From: Desulfurellales bacterium
GTDB taxonomy: Bacteria; Campylobacterota_A; Desulfurellia; Desulfurellales; Hippeaceae
Direction: 5' to 3'
Length of the DNA stretch: 20,403 nucleotides
Assembly (NCBI GenBank): GCA_027074255.1
Contig: JALTDI010000177.1
Coordinates: 1-20,403, forward strand
The number at the start of each line of letters is the position of its first letter. The first letter of the stretch is position 1. The translations under genes and the position numbers were made by a program. The notes under the pieces are model-generated. The model was not told the origin of the DNA, did no database searches, and saw nothing but the letters and a program-made list of their open reading frames with translations. This document shows positions 8,631 to 16,596 of this stretch, in pieces.

Positions 8631-9755
8631 CTATTTTTCACTCGAAATTGAATATATATTACCGTCTCTGCCTATCAGATAAAGCTTATCACCGCTTTGG
8701 GTAATATTGCAGCTGAAATCGTCATCAAGGTGCTTTATATCCATAATCTTTCCTCTAACGGCATCAAGCACAACAAGTGTCCCTTTGTCCGTTAAAGCGA
8801 ACAAATAGTTGCCCGTTAAAAATATTGCGTAAACATTTCCGTTGTTCGTAATCCTTTTCTTCCATATTGTTTCACCGTTATCGTTATCCAACGCTAAAAC
8901 GTCCCCATTTTCATCTGCCATAAAAAGGCCGAAAATATTTTCTTCCATATTTGCATAACTGGATATTTTTCTTTTCCATAAGACGGTGCCGTCAATAGGA
9001 CTGACGGCCTCTGTGTATCCGTTAACGCTTGTTATGAATATGGCCTGGCTTCCGATGGGTGTTGAATCGGCATCTATAAACATACTGCCCTCTCCCGCCT
9101 GAGCTGACCATATCTGGTCTCCTTTGTATGAAATTTTTACTACACTACCGTCGCTAAAACCCGTGTATATGCCGTCATTCCCAAAAAGCAGACCGGCTGT
9201 CGAGCGTATGTCAAGCATATTGGCCTCGCCGTTTGAATATATCCACACGATGCTTAAGTCATTCGGGTTTAAACATGATATTTTATCGTCTTCGGTTATA
9301 ACGTATAATTTGCCGTTTTTTTCGTAGATGTTTCTCATAATAGGAAAGTCAAACTGCCTTTTTCCTATAATTTTTCCCGTTTTAATGTCTATTTTATATA
9401 ATATGCCGTTTACAGCACCGGCAAAAAGCATATCGTTTTTTACATATACACGGGCTTCTATGGAGCTTTTTACGTCAATGATTTCCTTTTTTGACTCTTT
9501 TTGGGGGTCTATTTCATATATCTCGCCGTCCAAGTTGCCCACAAACAGTCTGCCTTTGTATACAAAAATCGAAGCCTTATATCCCACATCGTCCACGCTT
9601 GTTATATCTTTATACTCAACGGGCGGGTGTATCTTGTATGTGTTTGTTATTTTAGGGTGCTCCTCCACATTTAAAATGAGTTTTTTTGAGCTCGAACACG
9701 ATGATAGAATCATAATACCTATTAGAAAAAGTATAATATTAAGCCTTTTTTGCAT
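8631..9755 (-). CDS. BamB-like PQQ-repeat beta-propeller lipoprotein
   Basis: The 374-residue product has a lipoprotein signal peptide: basic start MQKR, a hydrophobic core, and lipobox LSSC with Cys20 as the likely lipidated residue. The rest reads as about eight repeats of the PQQ/beta-propeller blade type, each with a pattern like LFVGNLDGEIYEID, IDIKTGKIIGK, VNGYTEAVSPIDGTVLWKRK. An eight-bladed propeller lipoprotein is the architecture of BamB, a scaffold of the outer-membrane protein assembly machine, so the protein is probably periplasmic and outer-membrane anchored. Assignment to BamB itself is tentative, because other PQQ-repeat lipoproteins exist and the usual neighbour genes (hisS, der) are absent. 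I chose ATG at 9755, which has AAGGAG five bases upstream; an in-frame start at 9797 would overlap the PHP gene more deeply and destroy the signal peptide layout. Confidence 0.82.
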   Translation of the reverse strand: MQKRLNIILFLIGIMILSSCSSSKKLILNVEEHPKITNTYKIHPPVEYKDITSVDDVGYKASIFVYKGRLFVGNLDGEIYEIDPQKESKKEIIDVKSSIEARVYVKNDMLFAGAVNGILYKIDIKTGKIIGKRQFDFPIMRNIYEKNGKLYVITEDDKISCLNPNDLSIVWIYSNGEANMLDIRSTAGLLFGNDGIYTGFSDGSVVKISYKGDQIWSAQAGEGSMFIDADSTPIGSQAIFITSVNGYTEAVSPIDGTVLWKRKISSYANMEENIFGLFMADENGDVLALDNDNGETIWKKRITNNGNVYAIFLTGNYLFALTDKGTLVVLDAVRGKIMDIKHLDDDFSCNITQSGDKLYLIGRDGNIYSISSEK

Positions 9756-10413
9756 CGTATCTCCTTTTAAGTAATTTTTCCAGCATATTTTCCGCATTTA
9801 AGAATGCCTGCGCAACCTCATCGTCATTCATTGAACTACCTTTTAGCACAACCTTTGCAAATTCTTTTGTAATAAGATTGCCTGGTGAATGTGTATCGGT
9901 ATCAAGCATATATTTTGCGTTTGCTTGCTTGGCTATTCTAAACACATGACCGTTGGTAAAACTATGTCCGCCTCTTGCGCTTATTTCAAGGACAACATCG
10001 TTTTCAGCCGCAAGCTGGGCATCTTTTTCTGTTATCAATCCGGGATGTGCGAGTATATCACACTTTGCTTTTATGGCTTCTCTATTCGTCCCTTTTGCAA
10101 CCGGTTCCACCGGGCTTTCGCCATGCACCACAACTATTTGCGCACCAAGCTGCCTTGATTTTTTAGTTGCCTCACTTATCAGCGCCGGCGGCACGTGCGT
10201 TAATTCAACGCCGTAAAAAACATACAAGTTAAAATATTTCTCCAATCCTTCGGCTACCTTTGACAGTCCTGTGATAATAAATTCCATATTGGAAAAATCC
10301 GCGTGGTCGGTAAAGGCTATTGCCCTATATCCTATGTCCTTTGCCCTCCTTGCAAGTTCAGAGGGTATTAGTTCACCGTCGCTGAATAGTGTGTGCGTGT
10401 GTAAATCGATCAT
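9739..10413 (-). CDS. PHP-domain phosphoesterase (histidinol-phosphatase-like)
   Basis: The 224-residue protein is a stand-alone PHP metal-dependent phosphoesterase domain. The metal ligands are in place: HTH (His5, His7), Asp12, DH at 36-37, Glu70 in YGVEL, His97 in VVVHGE, His123 in LAHPG, and DTDTHS (171-176). Relatives hydrolyse histidinol phosphate, small phosphorylated metabolites or nucleic acid ends; no his genes are nearby, so the substrate is unknown. It opens an operon with the lipoprotein gene (17-base overlap), ftsH and usp. The start is unusual: ATG at 10413, or an in-frame TTG at 10419, has no Shine-Dalgarno, and a promoter places the first transcribed base at about the A of the ATG. 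Confidence 0.88.
   Translation of the reverse strand: MIDLHTHTLFSDGELIPSELARRAKDIGYRAIAFTDHADFSNMEFIITGLSKVAEGLEKYFNLYVFYGVELTHVPPALISEATKKSRQLGAQIVVVHGESPVEPVAKGTNREAIKAKCDILAHPGLITEKDAQLAAENDVVLEISARGGHSFTNGHVFRIAKQANAKYMLDTDTHSPGNLITKEFAKVVLKGSSMNDDEVAQAFLNAENMLEKLLKRRYDAKKA
9761..9766 (-). promoter_or_regulatory. Ribosome binding site that fixes the lipoprotein gene start
   Basis: AAGGAG on the minus strand ends five bases before ATG at 9755, inside the 3' end of the PHP gene. It selects this start over an in-frame upstream start at 9797. Confidence 0.75.
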
Positions 10414-10419
10414 AGGCAA

Positions 10420-10447
10420 ATATTAAGGTTTTTTGTTTAACTGTCAA
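10420..10447 (-). promoter_or_regulatory. Promoter of the PHP-lipoprotein-ftsH-usp operon, leaderless geometry
   Basis: Perfect TTGACA (10442-10447) and TAATAT (10420-10425) are 16 bases apart on the minus strand. Six bases (TTGCCT) separate the -10 box from ATG at 10413. With the usual -7 position for the last -10 base, transcription would begin at the A of the start codon. Confidence 0.58.
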
Positions 10448-10470
10448 GTTTTTATTATGTAAGAATATTA

Positions 10471-10488
10471 TTGTTACTATGATAACAA
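10471..10488. repeat. Small dyad upstream of the PHP promoter
   Basis: TTGTTA (10471-10476) and TAACAA (10483-10488) form a perfect 6-base inverted repeat around six bases, between the dctM end and the PHP promoter. It could be an operator, or chance in AT-rich DNA. Confidence 0.25.
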
Positions 10489-10502
10489 AAGAGCGGGATA
10501 AG

Positions 10503-10533
10503 AAGAGCTCCGAATATTAAAATCGAAGCTCTT
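10503..10533 (-). terminator. Possible terminator hairpin after dctM
   Basis: On the minus strand AAGAGCTTCGA and TCGGAGCTCTT pair over 11 positions, with one G-U that only works in the minus-strand RNA, around a 9-base loop. It begins 12 bases past the dctM stop. The following sequence (CTTAT, then TTTT further on) is a weak T tract, so it may be a stabilising 3' hairpin instead. Confidence 0.45.
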
Positions 10534-10544
10534 ATAAAAGAATG

Positions 10545-11819
10545 TTAAAGAATTTTAAATATAATTGTCGATAGTGTAGGTATGTATGTTGCAAGCAAAA
10601 GACCTGCAAAATACACAATAAACCACGGGATGCTCACTTTACTGACATGCTCTATGCTTTTTCCTGTTATTCCCATTGCAACAAACAGGTTCAACCCCAC
10701 AGGCGGTGTAATTTCACCCAAACCCATATTGATTGTGTATATTATTCCAAGCTGTATCGGGTTGACCCCAAGGTGCATAGCTACTGGAAAAAATAGCGGA
10801 GCCGTTACCATAACTATGCTCGATGGTTCCATAAATGCTCCGAATATTACAAGTAGTATATTTATACCAGCGAGGAAAAGAATTTTGCTGACATGAGCCT
10901 GAATAATCATATCTGATAGATGCTGAGGAATCTGCTCCATTGTTAGAAAATATGCAAACAGCATCGCGTTGGCTATTATGAATAAAATCATGGCGCTTGT
11001 TGCTGCGGCTTTAAGTATTATAGGAGTAACGTCTTTCCATCCTATATCTCTATAAATAAATTTTGCAACTATAAAGGCGTAAACGGCCGACACCGCAGCA
11101 GCCTCGGTCGGTGTAAACATGCCCGAATATATGCCTCCTATGATTATTACTATAAGCATCAGCGCCCAAAAACTGTCAATAAAGGATTTGAGTTTTTCCT
11201 TTGCAGGCGCAGGTGTTGTTCTTTTAAATCCTGCTCTTCTTGCCATAACATAGGTTAAAATCATGAGCATAGTCGTGATAACTATACCAGGTATGACACC
11301 TGCCACAAATAGGTCTCCTATTGACTGGTCAACCGTAACACCGTAAACAATCAAAACAATGGACGGCGGTATAAGAATGCCCAAAGAGCCTGCTGTTGTA
11401 ATAGAACCTATGGCGAAAACATCCGAATAGCCCGCCTCTCTGATTGCCGGAATCATAATAGAGCCGATAGCCGCAACCGTGGCAGGTCCTGAACCTGAAA
11501 CGGCGGCAAATATGGCGCAGGCCAAAACGGAGGTCATAGTTAATCCTCCTGGCATATGTCCGACCATTGAGTGTGCAAATTTTATTATTCTTTTTGCTGT
11601 TCCGCCTTCGGATAAAAAAGCGCCGGCCAAAACGAAGAACGGTATTGCCATAAGGGCGAATTTATCCAAAGCTGTGAATAGTTTTTGGGCTATCGCTAAA
11701 GCGGGCAGTCCCAAAAAAGTAAATATCGCTATTGTTGCCGTCATACCGAGAGCGACGGCAATGGGAACATCAATAGCTATCAAAAAAAATAAAACGCCGG
11801 CTACAATTAATGTCATCAT
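10545..11819 (-). CDS. dctM: TRAP transporter large permease (DctM)
   Basis: This is the large membrane subunit of a tripartite ATP-independent periplasmic transporter, which drives solute uptake with a sodium or proton gradient. The 424 residues form about a dozen hydrophobic segments. They carry family hallmarks FAAVSGSGPATVAAIGS (near 108-124), AGSLGILIPPSI (near 146-157), FTPTEAAAVSAVYAF in the middle, and INMGLGEITPPVG in the C-terminal half. The start overlaps the dctQ stop by four bases (ATGA), and a second ATG follows directly. It is the last gene of maeB-dctPQM. The family is certain; the substrate must be inferred from dctP and context. Confidence 0.95.
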   Translation of the reverse strand: MMTLIVAGVLFFLIAIDVPIAVALGMTATIAIFTFLGLPALAIAQKLFTALDKFALMAIPFFVLAGAFLSEGGTAKRIIKFAHSMVGHMPGGLTMTSVLACAIFAAVSGSGPATVAAIGSIMIPAIREAGYSDVFAIGSITTAGSLGILIPPSIVLIVYGVTVDQSIGDLFVAGVIPGIVITTMLMILTYVMARRAGFKRTTPAPAKEKLKSFIDSFWALMLIVIIIGGIYSGMFTPTEAAAVSAVYAFIVAKFIYRDIGWKDVTPIILKAAATSAMILFIIANAMLFAYFLTMEQIPQHLSDMIIQAHVSKILFLAGINILLVIFGAFMEPSSIVMVTAPLFFPVAMHLGVNPIQLGIIYTINMGLGEITPPVGLNLFVAMGITGKSIEHVSKVSIPWFIVYFAGLLLATYIPTLSTIIFKIL

Positions 11820-12358
11820 TCTAACAAACCCTCCTCAACTGCTTCCACGCCTTCTCCGACCCTCATCTTCAATTGTTTTGCCGGAGTTTTGATGGTTTCG
11901 AGCAGTTTTAAGGAGACTCTCCATGATGCCGTAGCCATTGTTATAGGAACAACAAGGTATATAATCCAGAAAGGTATCTGCAAGTCAATTGAAACCTGCT
12001 GAGATATATAATCGAATCTAACCAAATTAACGCCCCAAATGGTCAATAACACAAGATAAACAATAACTATCAATAAAGAGAAAATAGTAACGACCTTGCA
12101 TAGTTTTGCAGGGAGAGCCTTTACTATCGCGTCAAAGGACATGTGCATACCTATTTCAAAACCATAGCTTGCACCAAACAGCGTCATCCATATAAACAGA
12201 TATGTTGTCAACTCGCCTGCCCAAACCAAACTTGTGCCGAAGGTATATCTGGCAACAACATTAACAAAGGCGAGAATAGTTGCAGACGACGCCAGGATAA
12301 CCATCAGAAATTTGTCTATTTTCCCCAATATTTTGTCTATTTTGTATAGTGTATCCAT
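11816..12358 (-). CDS. dctQ: TRAP transporter small permease (DctQ)
   Basis: The 180-residue protein is the four-helix small membrane subunit of the TRAP transporter. Hydrophobic segments lie at about 16-36, 46-64, 86-108 and 126-146, and the family's conserved segments are visible: NVVARYTFGTSLVWAGELTT followed by FIWMTLFGASYGF, then GMHMSFDAI. The tail after residue 155 is charged and soluble, ending EGVEAVEEGLLE. Its start has AGGAG upstream. It follows dctP across a 62-base gap that contains a strong terminator, so it is probably made in smaller amounts than the binding protein, and its stop overlaps the dctM start. Confidence 0.92.
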   Translation of the reverse strand: MDTLYKIDKILGKIDKFLMVILASSATILAFVNVVARYTFGTSLVWAGELTTYLFIWMTLFGASYGFEIGMHMSFDAIVKALPAKLCKVVTIFSLLIVIVYLVLLTIWGVNLVRFDYISQQVSIDLQIPFWIIYLVVPITMATASWRVSLKLLETIKTPAKQLKMRVGEGVEAVEEGLLE

Positions 12359-12376
12359 AAAATCTCCTATAAAAAC

Positions 12377-12407
12377 AAAAAAAGGGGCAACCTTTTTGGT
12401 TACCCCC
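12377..12407 (-). terminator. Intrinsic terminator/attenuator between dctP and dctQ
   Basis: On the minus strand GGGGTAACC and GGTTGCCCC form a 9-base stem (one G-U) around a loop of five A, followed directly by seven T. It sits 14 bases after the dctP stop, inside the maeB-dctPQM operon. It would let part of the transcripts stop after dctP, giving more binding protein than permease. Confidence 0.88.
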
Positions 12408-12420
12408 TACTTTTGCTCTT

Positions 12421-13425
12421 TTATAAGCCTTTGCCTTCTGCTATGGCTTCATCAATAAGATTTTTGCCTATAGCTTTATAGAATTCTGGATAAATCTTAA
12501 CAAGCTTCTTTCTCCAAACATCTCTTTGTGCAGGAGTCAGCTCTACGAATTTAACTTTCGGATCCTTTATAACAAGGGCTCTCTGTTTTTTTGTGAGTTT
12601 TGTTGCCATCTTTCTTTCATATGCCGTTGCGTCTTTTACGCATCCGGCCAAAATTTTCTGCAAATCCTTAGGTAAGCCGTCCCAGAATTGAGCGTTTGTT
12701 ATAAGAACATATCCGAGATAGCCGTGATATGTCTCTGTTGTGTATGGAGCAACCTCATAGAATTTCTTCGTGTAGAGGTTAGACCAAGGATTCTCGCATC
12801 CGTCCACAACACCCTGCTCAAGAGCCGAATAAACCTCAGAGAAAGGAAGAACCTGAGGGCTTGCACCAACAGCTTTAAACTGAGCCTCCAAAACCTTTGA
12901 TGACATTATTCTGAACTTTAACCCTTTGCAGTCTTTGGGAAGAACTATTGGATGCTTATTGTTTGAGAGAACCTTAAATCCGTTATCCCAATAAGCCAAA
13001 CCCAGCATACCTTTTCTTCTGAACAGATTAAGAATTTTTTTACCCACAGGACCGTCCATTACTGCGTGTAGATGTTTGTAATCTTTGAACAAGAAAGGCA
13101 AATCAAACAACTGCAATTCAGGAAGCCATCCTGTAAATTTGGCCGTAGCAGGGCATGCCATCTGGATTGCACCCATCTGCAGAGCCTCAACAGCAGCTCT
13201 GTCTCCATAAAGCATAGCGTTTGGATAAACCTTTACTATAACCCTTCCGTTTGTCCTTTCTTTAACTATTTTTGCAAAATAGTTGGCCGCAGCGCCTTTT
13301 GGCGTGTCAACCGCAACAACATGGCTGAACTTAATCACTATCGGTTTTGCAAATGACGAGATTGAAAATACTGCCACTAAAAGCAAAGCAGCGAAGAATG
13401 AAAAAACCCCTCTCCTGAAATTCAT
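12421..13425 (-). CDS. dctP: TRAP transporter periplasmic solute-binding protein (DctP)
   Basis: This is the periplasmic receptor that delivers substrate to DctQM. The 334-residue precursor begins with a typical signal peptide (MNFRRG, hydrophobic core, cleavage likely after SSFA at residue 26). The mature part matches the DctP family: KFSHVVAVDTPKG, the conserved Arg172 in GLKFRIMSS that normally binds the substrate carboxylate, and the signature PFSEVYSALEQGVVDGCENP (194-213). I chose ATG at 13425 because a perfect AGGAGGTG lies just upstream; a longer in-frame start at 13470 would lie inside maeB and spoil the signal peptide. The start is 16 bases after maeB, so the substrate is likely a carboxylate such as malate, fumarate or succinate (inference). 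Confidence 0.93.
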   Translation of the reverse strand: MNFRRGVFSFFAALLLVAVFSISSFAKPIVIKFSHVVAVDTPKGAAANYFAKIVKERTNGRVIVKVYPNAMLYGDRAAVEALQMGAIQMACPATAKFTGWLPELQLFDLPFLFKDYKHLHAVMDGPVGKKILNLFRRKGMLGLAYWDNGFKVLSNNKHPIVLPKDCKGLKFRIMSSKVLEAQFKAVGASPQVLPFSEVYSALEQGVVDGCENPWSNLYTKKFYEVAPYTTETYHGYLGYVLITNAQFWDGLPKDLQKILAGCVKDATAYERKMATKLTKKQRALVIKDPKVKFVELTPAQRDVWRKKLVKIYPEFYKAIGKNLIDEAIAEGKGL

Positions 13426-13429
13426 ATAA

Positions 13430-13437
13430 CACCTCCT
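13430..13437 (-). promoter_or_regulatory. Perfect Shine-Dalgarno that fixes the dctP start
   Basis: AGGAGGTG on the minus strand lies between the maeB stop and ATG at 13425, with normal spacing. It is the strongest ribosome site in the window and fits the high level expected for a binding protein. Confidence 0.85.
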
Positions 13438-13441
13438 AAAA

Positions 13442-15733
13442 TTAATTCTTCTCTTTTCTTTGCGCATCAAGGACAGCCAAAGCTATCATATCTTTTATCA
13501 TATCCGAGCTTGAACCCATTTCAAGTACATGAGCAGACTGTTTCAACCCTACAAGTATAGGTCCTATAGGGTATGCTCCGCCCATTTTATAGAGTAGTTT
13601 ATATGCAATATTGCCCGAATTTAAATCCGGGAAGATGATTACGTTTGTGTCTTTTCCGGCAAGCTCGTTAAACGGATAGAACTTGTCTCTAAGTTCCCTG
13701 TCAACGGCTATATTGGCCTGCATCTCACCGTCAACAGTAAGATCCGGATACTTTTCTTTTATCAGTTTAACCGTATTTCTTATTTTTTTCACCTCTTCCT
13801 GATTGTTGCTTCCGAAGTTTGAGAAAGAGAGCATGGAGACCACTGGCTCTTGGTCGGTCAAATCCTTATAGAACTGAGCCGATTCGTTTGCTATAATTGC
13901 CAGTTGTTCGCTTGACGGATTTACATTTATTGTTGTGTCGCCGAATACGTATATTTTGTTATTAATAATCATAACATACAATCCAGCAATAACGCTATCG
14001 TGATCGGCTTTGTCTGCAACCTGCAGAACAGGTCTGACGATGGCCGGGTAGTTGTATGTTTCTCCCACTATCAAAGAGTCGGCATCACCCTTTTTAACCA
14101 GCATGGCGGCAAAGAAGTTCGGCCTGTGTCTCATGAGATAATCAGCTTCTTTTCTTGTCAAGCCCTTTCTGGCCCTCTCACGGAAAATCTCTTCGGCATA
14201 TTCGTCTGTTTTTTCAAAGTATATCGGATCAATGAATTCTATCTTGTTGATTAGGTTTTCTTTTAATCCAAGTTCCTTTATCTTTTGTATTACATCTTCT
14301 TTTGCATAGCTTCTTGCGCCTACAAATACCGGCTTTACTATGCCTTCTTCTACGGAATCTTGGACAGCTCTTAGTATATTGGGGTCTGTTGTTTCCGTAA
14401 ACACAACCCTTTTCGGATTGCTCTTTGCCTTATTGTAAAGGTAGTGGGTTACGGCTTTTGTTTTGTCCAGCCTTTCAAGCAATTTTTCTTTATAGCTTTC
14501 CATATTAAAATCGCTTATCTGTGCAACACCGGAATCTATTGCAGCCTGTGCAACCGCAGGTGTTACATATACCAGAGCCCTTGGGTCAAACGGCTTTGGC
14601 AATATGTACTCTCTTCCGAATTTCAGATTTTCAACGCCGTATGCCTTTAGGACACTCTCGGGCACATCTTCTTTTGCAAGCTGTGCCAAAGCTCTTGATG
14701 CTGCCATCATCATTTCATCGTTAATCTGCGTTGCTCTTGTATCCAGTGCACCTCTGAATAGGAAAGGAAATGCCAATAGATTATTGATCTGATTCGGATA
14801 ATCACTCCTTCCTGTTCCCATTATAACATCGGGGTTGGCGTGCTTAGCTTTATCATAGGTTATTTCGGGATCGGGATTTGCCATAGCAAATATTATGGGA
14901 TGCTCGTTCATAGATTTTACCATTTCTTCGGTTAAAATATCGGCTTTTGAAACACCGAGGAATATATCAGCGCCCTTGATAGCATCTTCAAGTGTTCTTG
15001 CGTCTGTATCATTTGCAAAAAACTCTTTATATTTATTCATTCCCTCTTTTCTGCCTTTATAAATAACGCCTTTGGAATCAACCATATACACATTTTCTTT
15101 TTTTATGCCTAGAGTTATATAGAAATGTGTGCATGCTATTCCGGCTGAACCGGCCCCGCTCACAACCAGTTTGCATTTGGATATATCTTTACCGGAAATC
15201 TCAATTGCGTTTAAAAGAGCTGCTCCGGTAATTACCGCAGTTCCATGCTGGTCATCGTGGAATACGGGAATCTTCATCCTCTGTCTTAACTTCTCTTCTA
15301 CATAAAAGCACTCGGGCGCCTTTATATCCTCTAAGTTTATTGCGCCTAAGGTAGGTTCCAACGAGGCGATTATATCCACCAATTTATCCGGGTCGGTCTC
15401 GTCTATTTCGATGTCAAAAACATCAATATCAGCAAAGTTTTTAAATAAGTTACCTTTTCCTTCCATAACAGGCTTTGATGCCAAAGCGCCTATGTTGCCC
15501 AAGCCCAATACAGCTGTTCCGTTTGATATGACGGCTACAAGGTTGCCTTTGGAGGTGTACTTGTACGCATCTGTGGGGTTCTTTTGAACCTCTAAGCATA
15601 CATCGGCAACGCCAGGAGTATATGCCAAAGACAAATCTTCCTGTGTTTTTAAAGGTTTTGTAGGTTTAACCTCAATTTTACCCGGCCTGCCAATCGAGTG
15701 GTATCGAATGGCTTTTTCTTTCAGATTCTCCAT
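13442..15733 (-). CDS. maeB: NADP-type malic enzyme with C-terminal phosphotransacetylase-like domain
   Basis: The enzyme decarboxylates malate to pyruvate, with NADP the usual cofactor for this hybrid type. At 763 residues it has the MaeB layout: a malic enzyme domain to about residue 425, then a phosphotransacetylase-like domain ([17 protein letters not shown] onward), which in E. coli MaeB is regulatory rather than catalytic. Visible motifs are LAYTPGV with catalytic Tyr38, EGKGNLFK with Lys93, EDIKAPECF (135-143), FHDDQHGTA (158-166) and the dinucleotide fold VSGAGSAG (191-198). The start has AAGGGGG upstream. A TTGACA-N16-TAAAAT promoter lies just ahead, and dctPQM follows, so malate imported by the TRAP system could feed this enzyme directly. 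Confidence 0.95.
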   Translation of the reverse strand: MENLKEKAIRYHSIGRPGKIEVKPTKPLKTQEDLSLAYTPGVADVCLEVQKNPTDAYKYTSKGNLVAVISNGTAVLGLGNIGALASKPVMEGKGNLFKNFADIDVFDIEIDETDPDKLVDIIASLEPTLGAINLEDIKAPECFYVEEKLRQRMKIPVFHDDQHGTAVITGAALLNAIEISGKDISKCKLVVSGAGSAGIACTHFYITLGIKKENVYMVDSKGVIYKGRKEGMNKYKEFFANDTDARTLEDAIKGADIFLGVSKADILTEEMVKSMNEHPIIFAMANPDPEITYDKAKHANPDVIMGTGRSDYPNQINNLLAFPFLFRGALDTRATQINDEMMMAASRALAQLAKEDVPESVLKAYGVENLKFGREYILPKPFDPRALVYVTPAVAQAAIDSGVAQISDFNMESYKEKLLERLDKTKAVTHYLYNKAKSNPKRVVFTETTDPNILRAVQDSVEEGIVKPVFVGARSYAKEDVIQKIKELGLKENLINKIEFIDPIYFEKTDEYAEEIFRERARKGLTRKEADYLMRHRPNFFAAMLVKKGDADSLIVGETYNYPAIVRPVLQVADKADHDSVIAGLYVMIINNKIYVFGDTTINVNPSSEQLAIIANESAQFYKDLTDQEPVVSMLSFSNFGSNNQEEVKKIRNTVKLIKEKYPDLTVDGEMQANIAVDRELRDKFYPFNELAGKDTNVIIFPDLNSGNIAYKLLYKMGGAYPIGPILVGLKQSAHVLEMGSSSDMIKDMIALAVLDAQRKEKN

Positions 15734-15763
15734 GAAATCCCCCTTAAACTTTAATTTTAAAAG

Positions 15764-15791
15764 ATTTTAACCCTTTTAAGCAGGATGTCAA
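15764..15791 (-). promoter_or_regulatory. Sigma70-type promoter of maeB-dctPQM
   Basis: TTGACA (15786-15791) and TAAAAT (15764-15769) are 16 bases apart on the minus strand, giving a leader of about 25 bases before the maeB ATG. The -35 box is one arm of a perfect inverted repeat. Confidence 0.65.
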
Positions 15792-15809
15792 TAAGAAATT
15801 TTATTGACA
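15786..15809. promoter_or_regulatory. Perfect 9-6-9 inverted repeat over the maeB -35 box (candidate operator)
   Basis: TGTCAATAA (15786-15794) and TTATTGACA (15801-15809) are exact reverse complements around GAAATT. One arm contains the -35 TTGACA of the maeB promoter, so a dimeric regulator bound here would compete with RNA polymerase. It lies about 20 bases past fetB, but no T run follows, so a terminator role is unlikely. Confidence 0.6.
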
Positions 15810-15828
15810 TTTGTTAAGTTACTTTGTA

Positions 15829-16596
15829 TTAAATTATTAACTGATTTTTATTATTGAAAATACTTTTTTCAAGTAATCTTAAAATAAGGTAATTAGATAT
15901 TGTAACTGCCGTCGCAATGGAAATCACTATCACTATTTGATAATTGACAGACTCAATAGGGTTTATGCCAGAGAGTATCTGTCCTGTCATCATCCCCGGT
16001 AGAAATACTATCCCCATACCGCTTGCCGACGACAATGAAGGCAAAAGTGATGATCTGAAAGCGTCCTCTCTTATACGCATAAGAGCTTCATATCTGTTTG
16101 CGCCCAGACACAAAAAGCTTTCTATTAACTCTCTATTATCGTTGGCTTTTGAGAAAAACCTTTCTATTCCTATTGCCGTTGAATTCATAGAGTTGCCTAT
16201 TATCATGCCGGCAAGGGGAATCAGGTATCTTGCATTGGGATTTTTTAAATGAATGATGCCGAATAAAACGAACACAAGAACGGAAAAACTCGATATAAAA
16301 ATAGAGATAAAAAGGTATAATGTTATTCTCTTCATCTGCACCTTGGTCCTTTTTATAACTATTCTCGTTGCAAAAAATATCATAAAAACAAAGATGATGC
16401 TTGTTAGAAAGATGTTGTTCATTTTGAAGACATACAGCAGTACAAATCCCGCCGCAAAGAGCTGAATGCTCATACGTCCATACGATATCAGTATATCTTT
16501 TGTAATTTTAAGCTTTTCTCTGTGTGTCAGATAGATAACAATCAATAACATGGAATAGGACAAAATCAAACCGCCTGTTGATATCTGCTTAACCAT
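15829..16596 (-). CDS. fetB: FetB-type ABC transporter permease (UPF0014/YbbM family)
   Basis: The 255-residue membrane protein belongs to the FetB/YbbM family, whose E. coli member works with FetA in iron export. About seven hydrophobic segments are visible, and the family signatures are clear: RYLIPLAGMIIGNSMNS in the middle, FLCLGANRYEALMRIREDAFRSSLLPSL, and LPGMMTGQILSGINPIESVNYQI toward the C terminus. The start is ATG at 16596 rather than TTG at 16602, because AGGAA is nine bases from the ATG but only three from the TTG. The ATG overlaps the fetA stop by eight bases, so the two are translated together. Iron export is known for the E. coli pair; the metal or other substrate here is inferred. 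Confidence 0.9.
   Translation of the reverse strand: MVKQISTGGLILSYSMLLIVIYLTHREKLKITKDILISYGRMSIQLFAAGFVLLYVFKMNNIFLTSIIFVFMIFFATRIVIKRTKVQMKRITLYLFISIFISSFSVLVFVLFGIIHLKNPNARYLIPLAGMIIGNSMNSTAIGIERFFSKANDNRELIESFLCLGANRYEALMRIREDAFRSSLLPSLSSASGMGIVFLPGMMTGQILSGINPIESVNYQIVIVISIATAVTISNYLILRLLEKSIFNNKNQLII

Noticed and set aside
9756..9797. Longer N terminus for the BamB-like lipoprotein
   Set aside because: The longer form has no ribosome site and puts 14 charged residues before the lipoprotein signal peptide; AAGGAG clearly serves 9755.
13426..13470. Longer N terminus for dctP
   Set aside because: It would begin inside maeB, whereas AGGAGGTG precedes ATG at 13425, which begins a clean signal peptide.
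15786..15809. Inverted repeat as terminator of fetAB
   Set aside because: Its stem is AT-rich, and the minus strand continues CATCC without a T run; the overlap with a -35 box explains it better as an operator.
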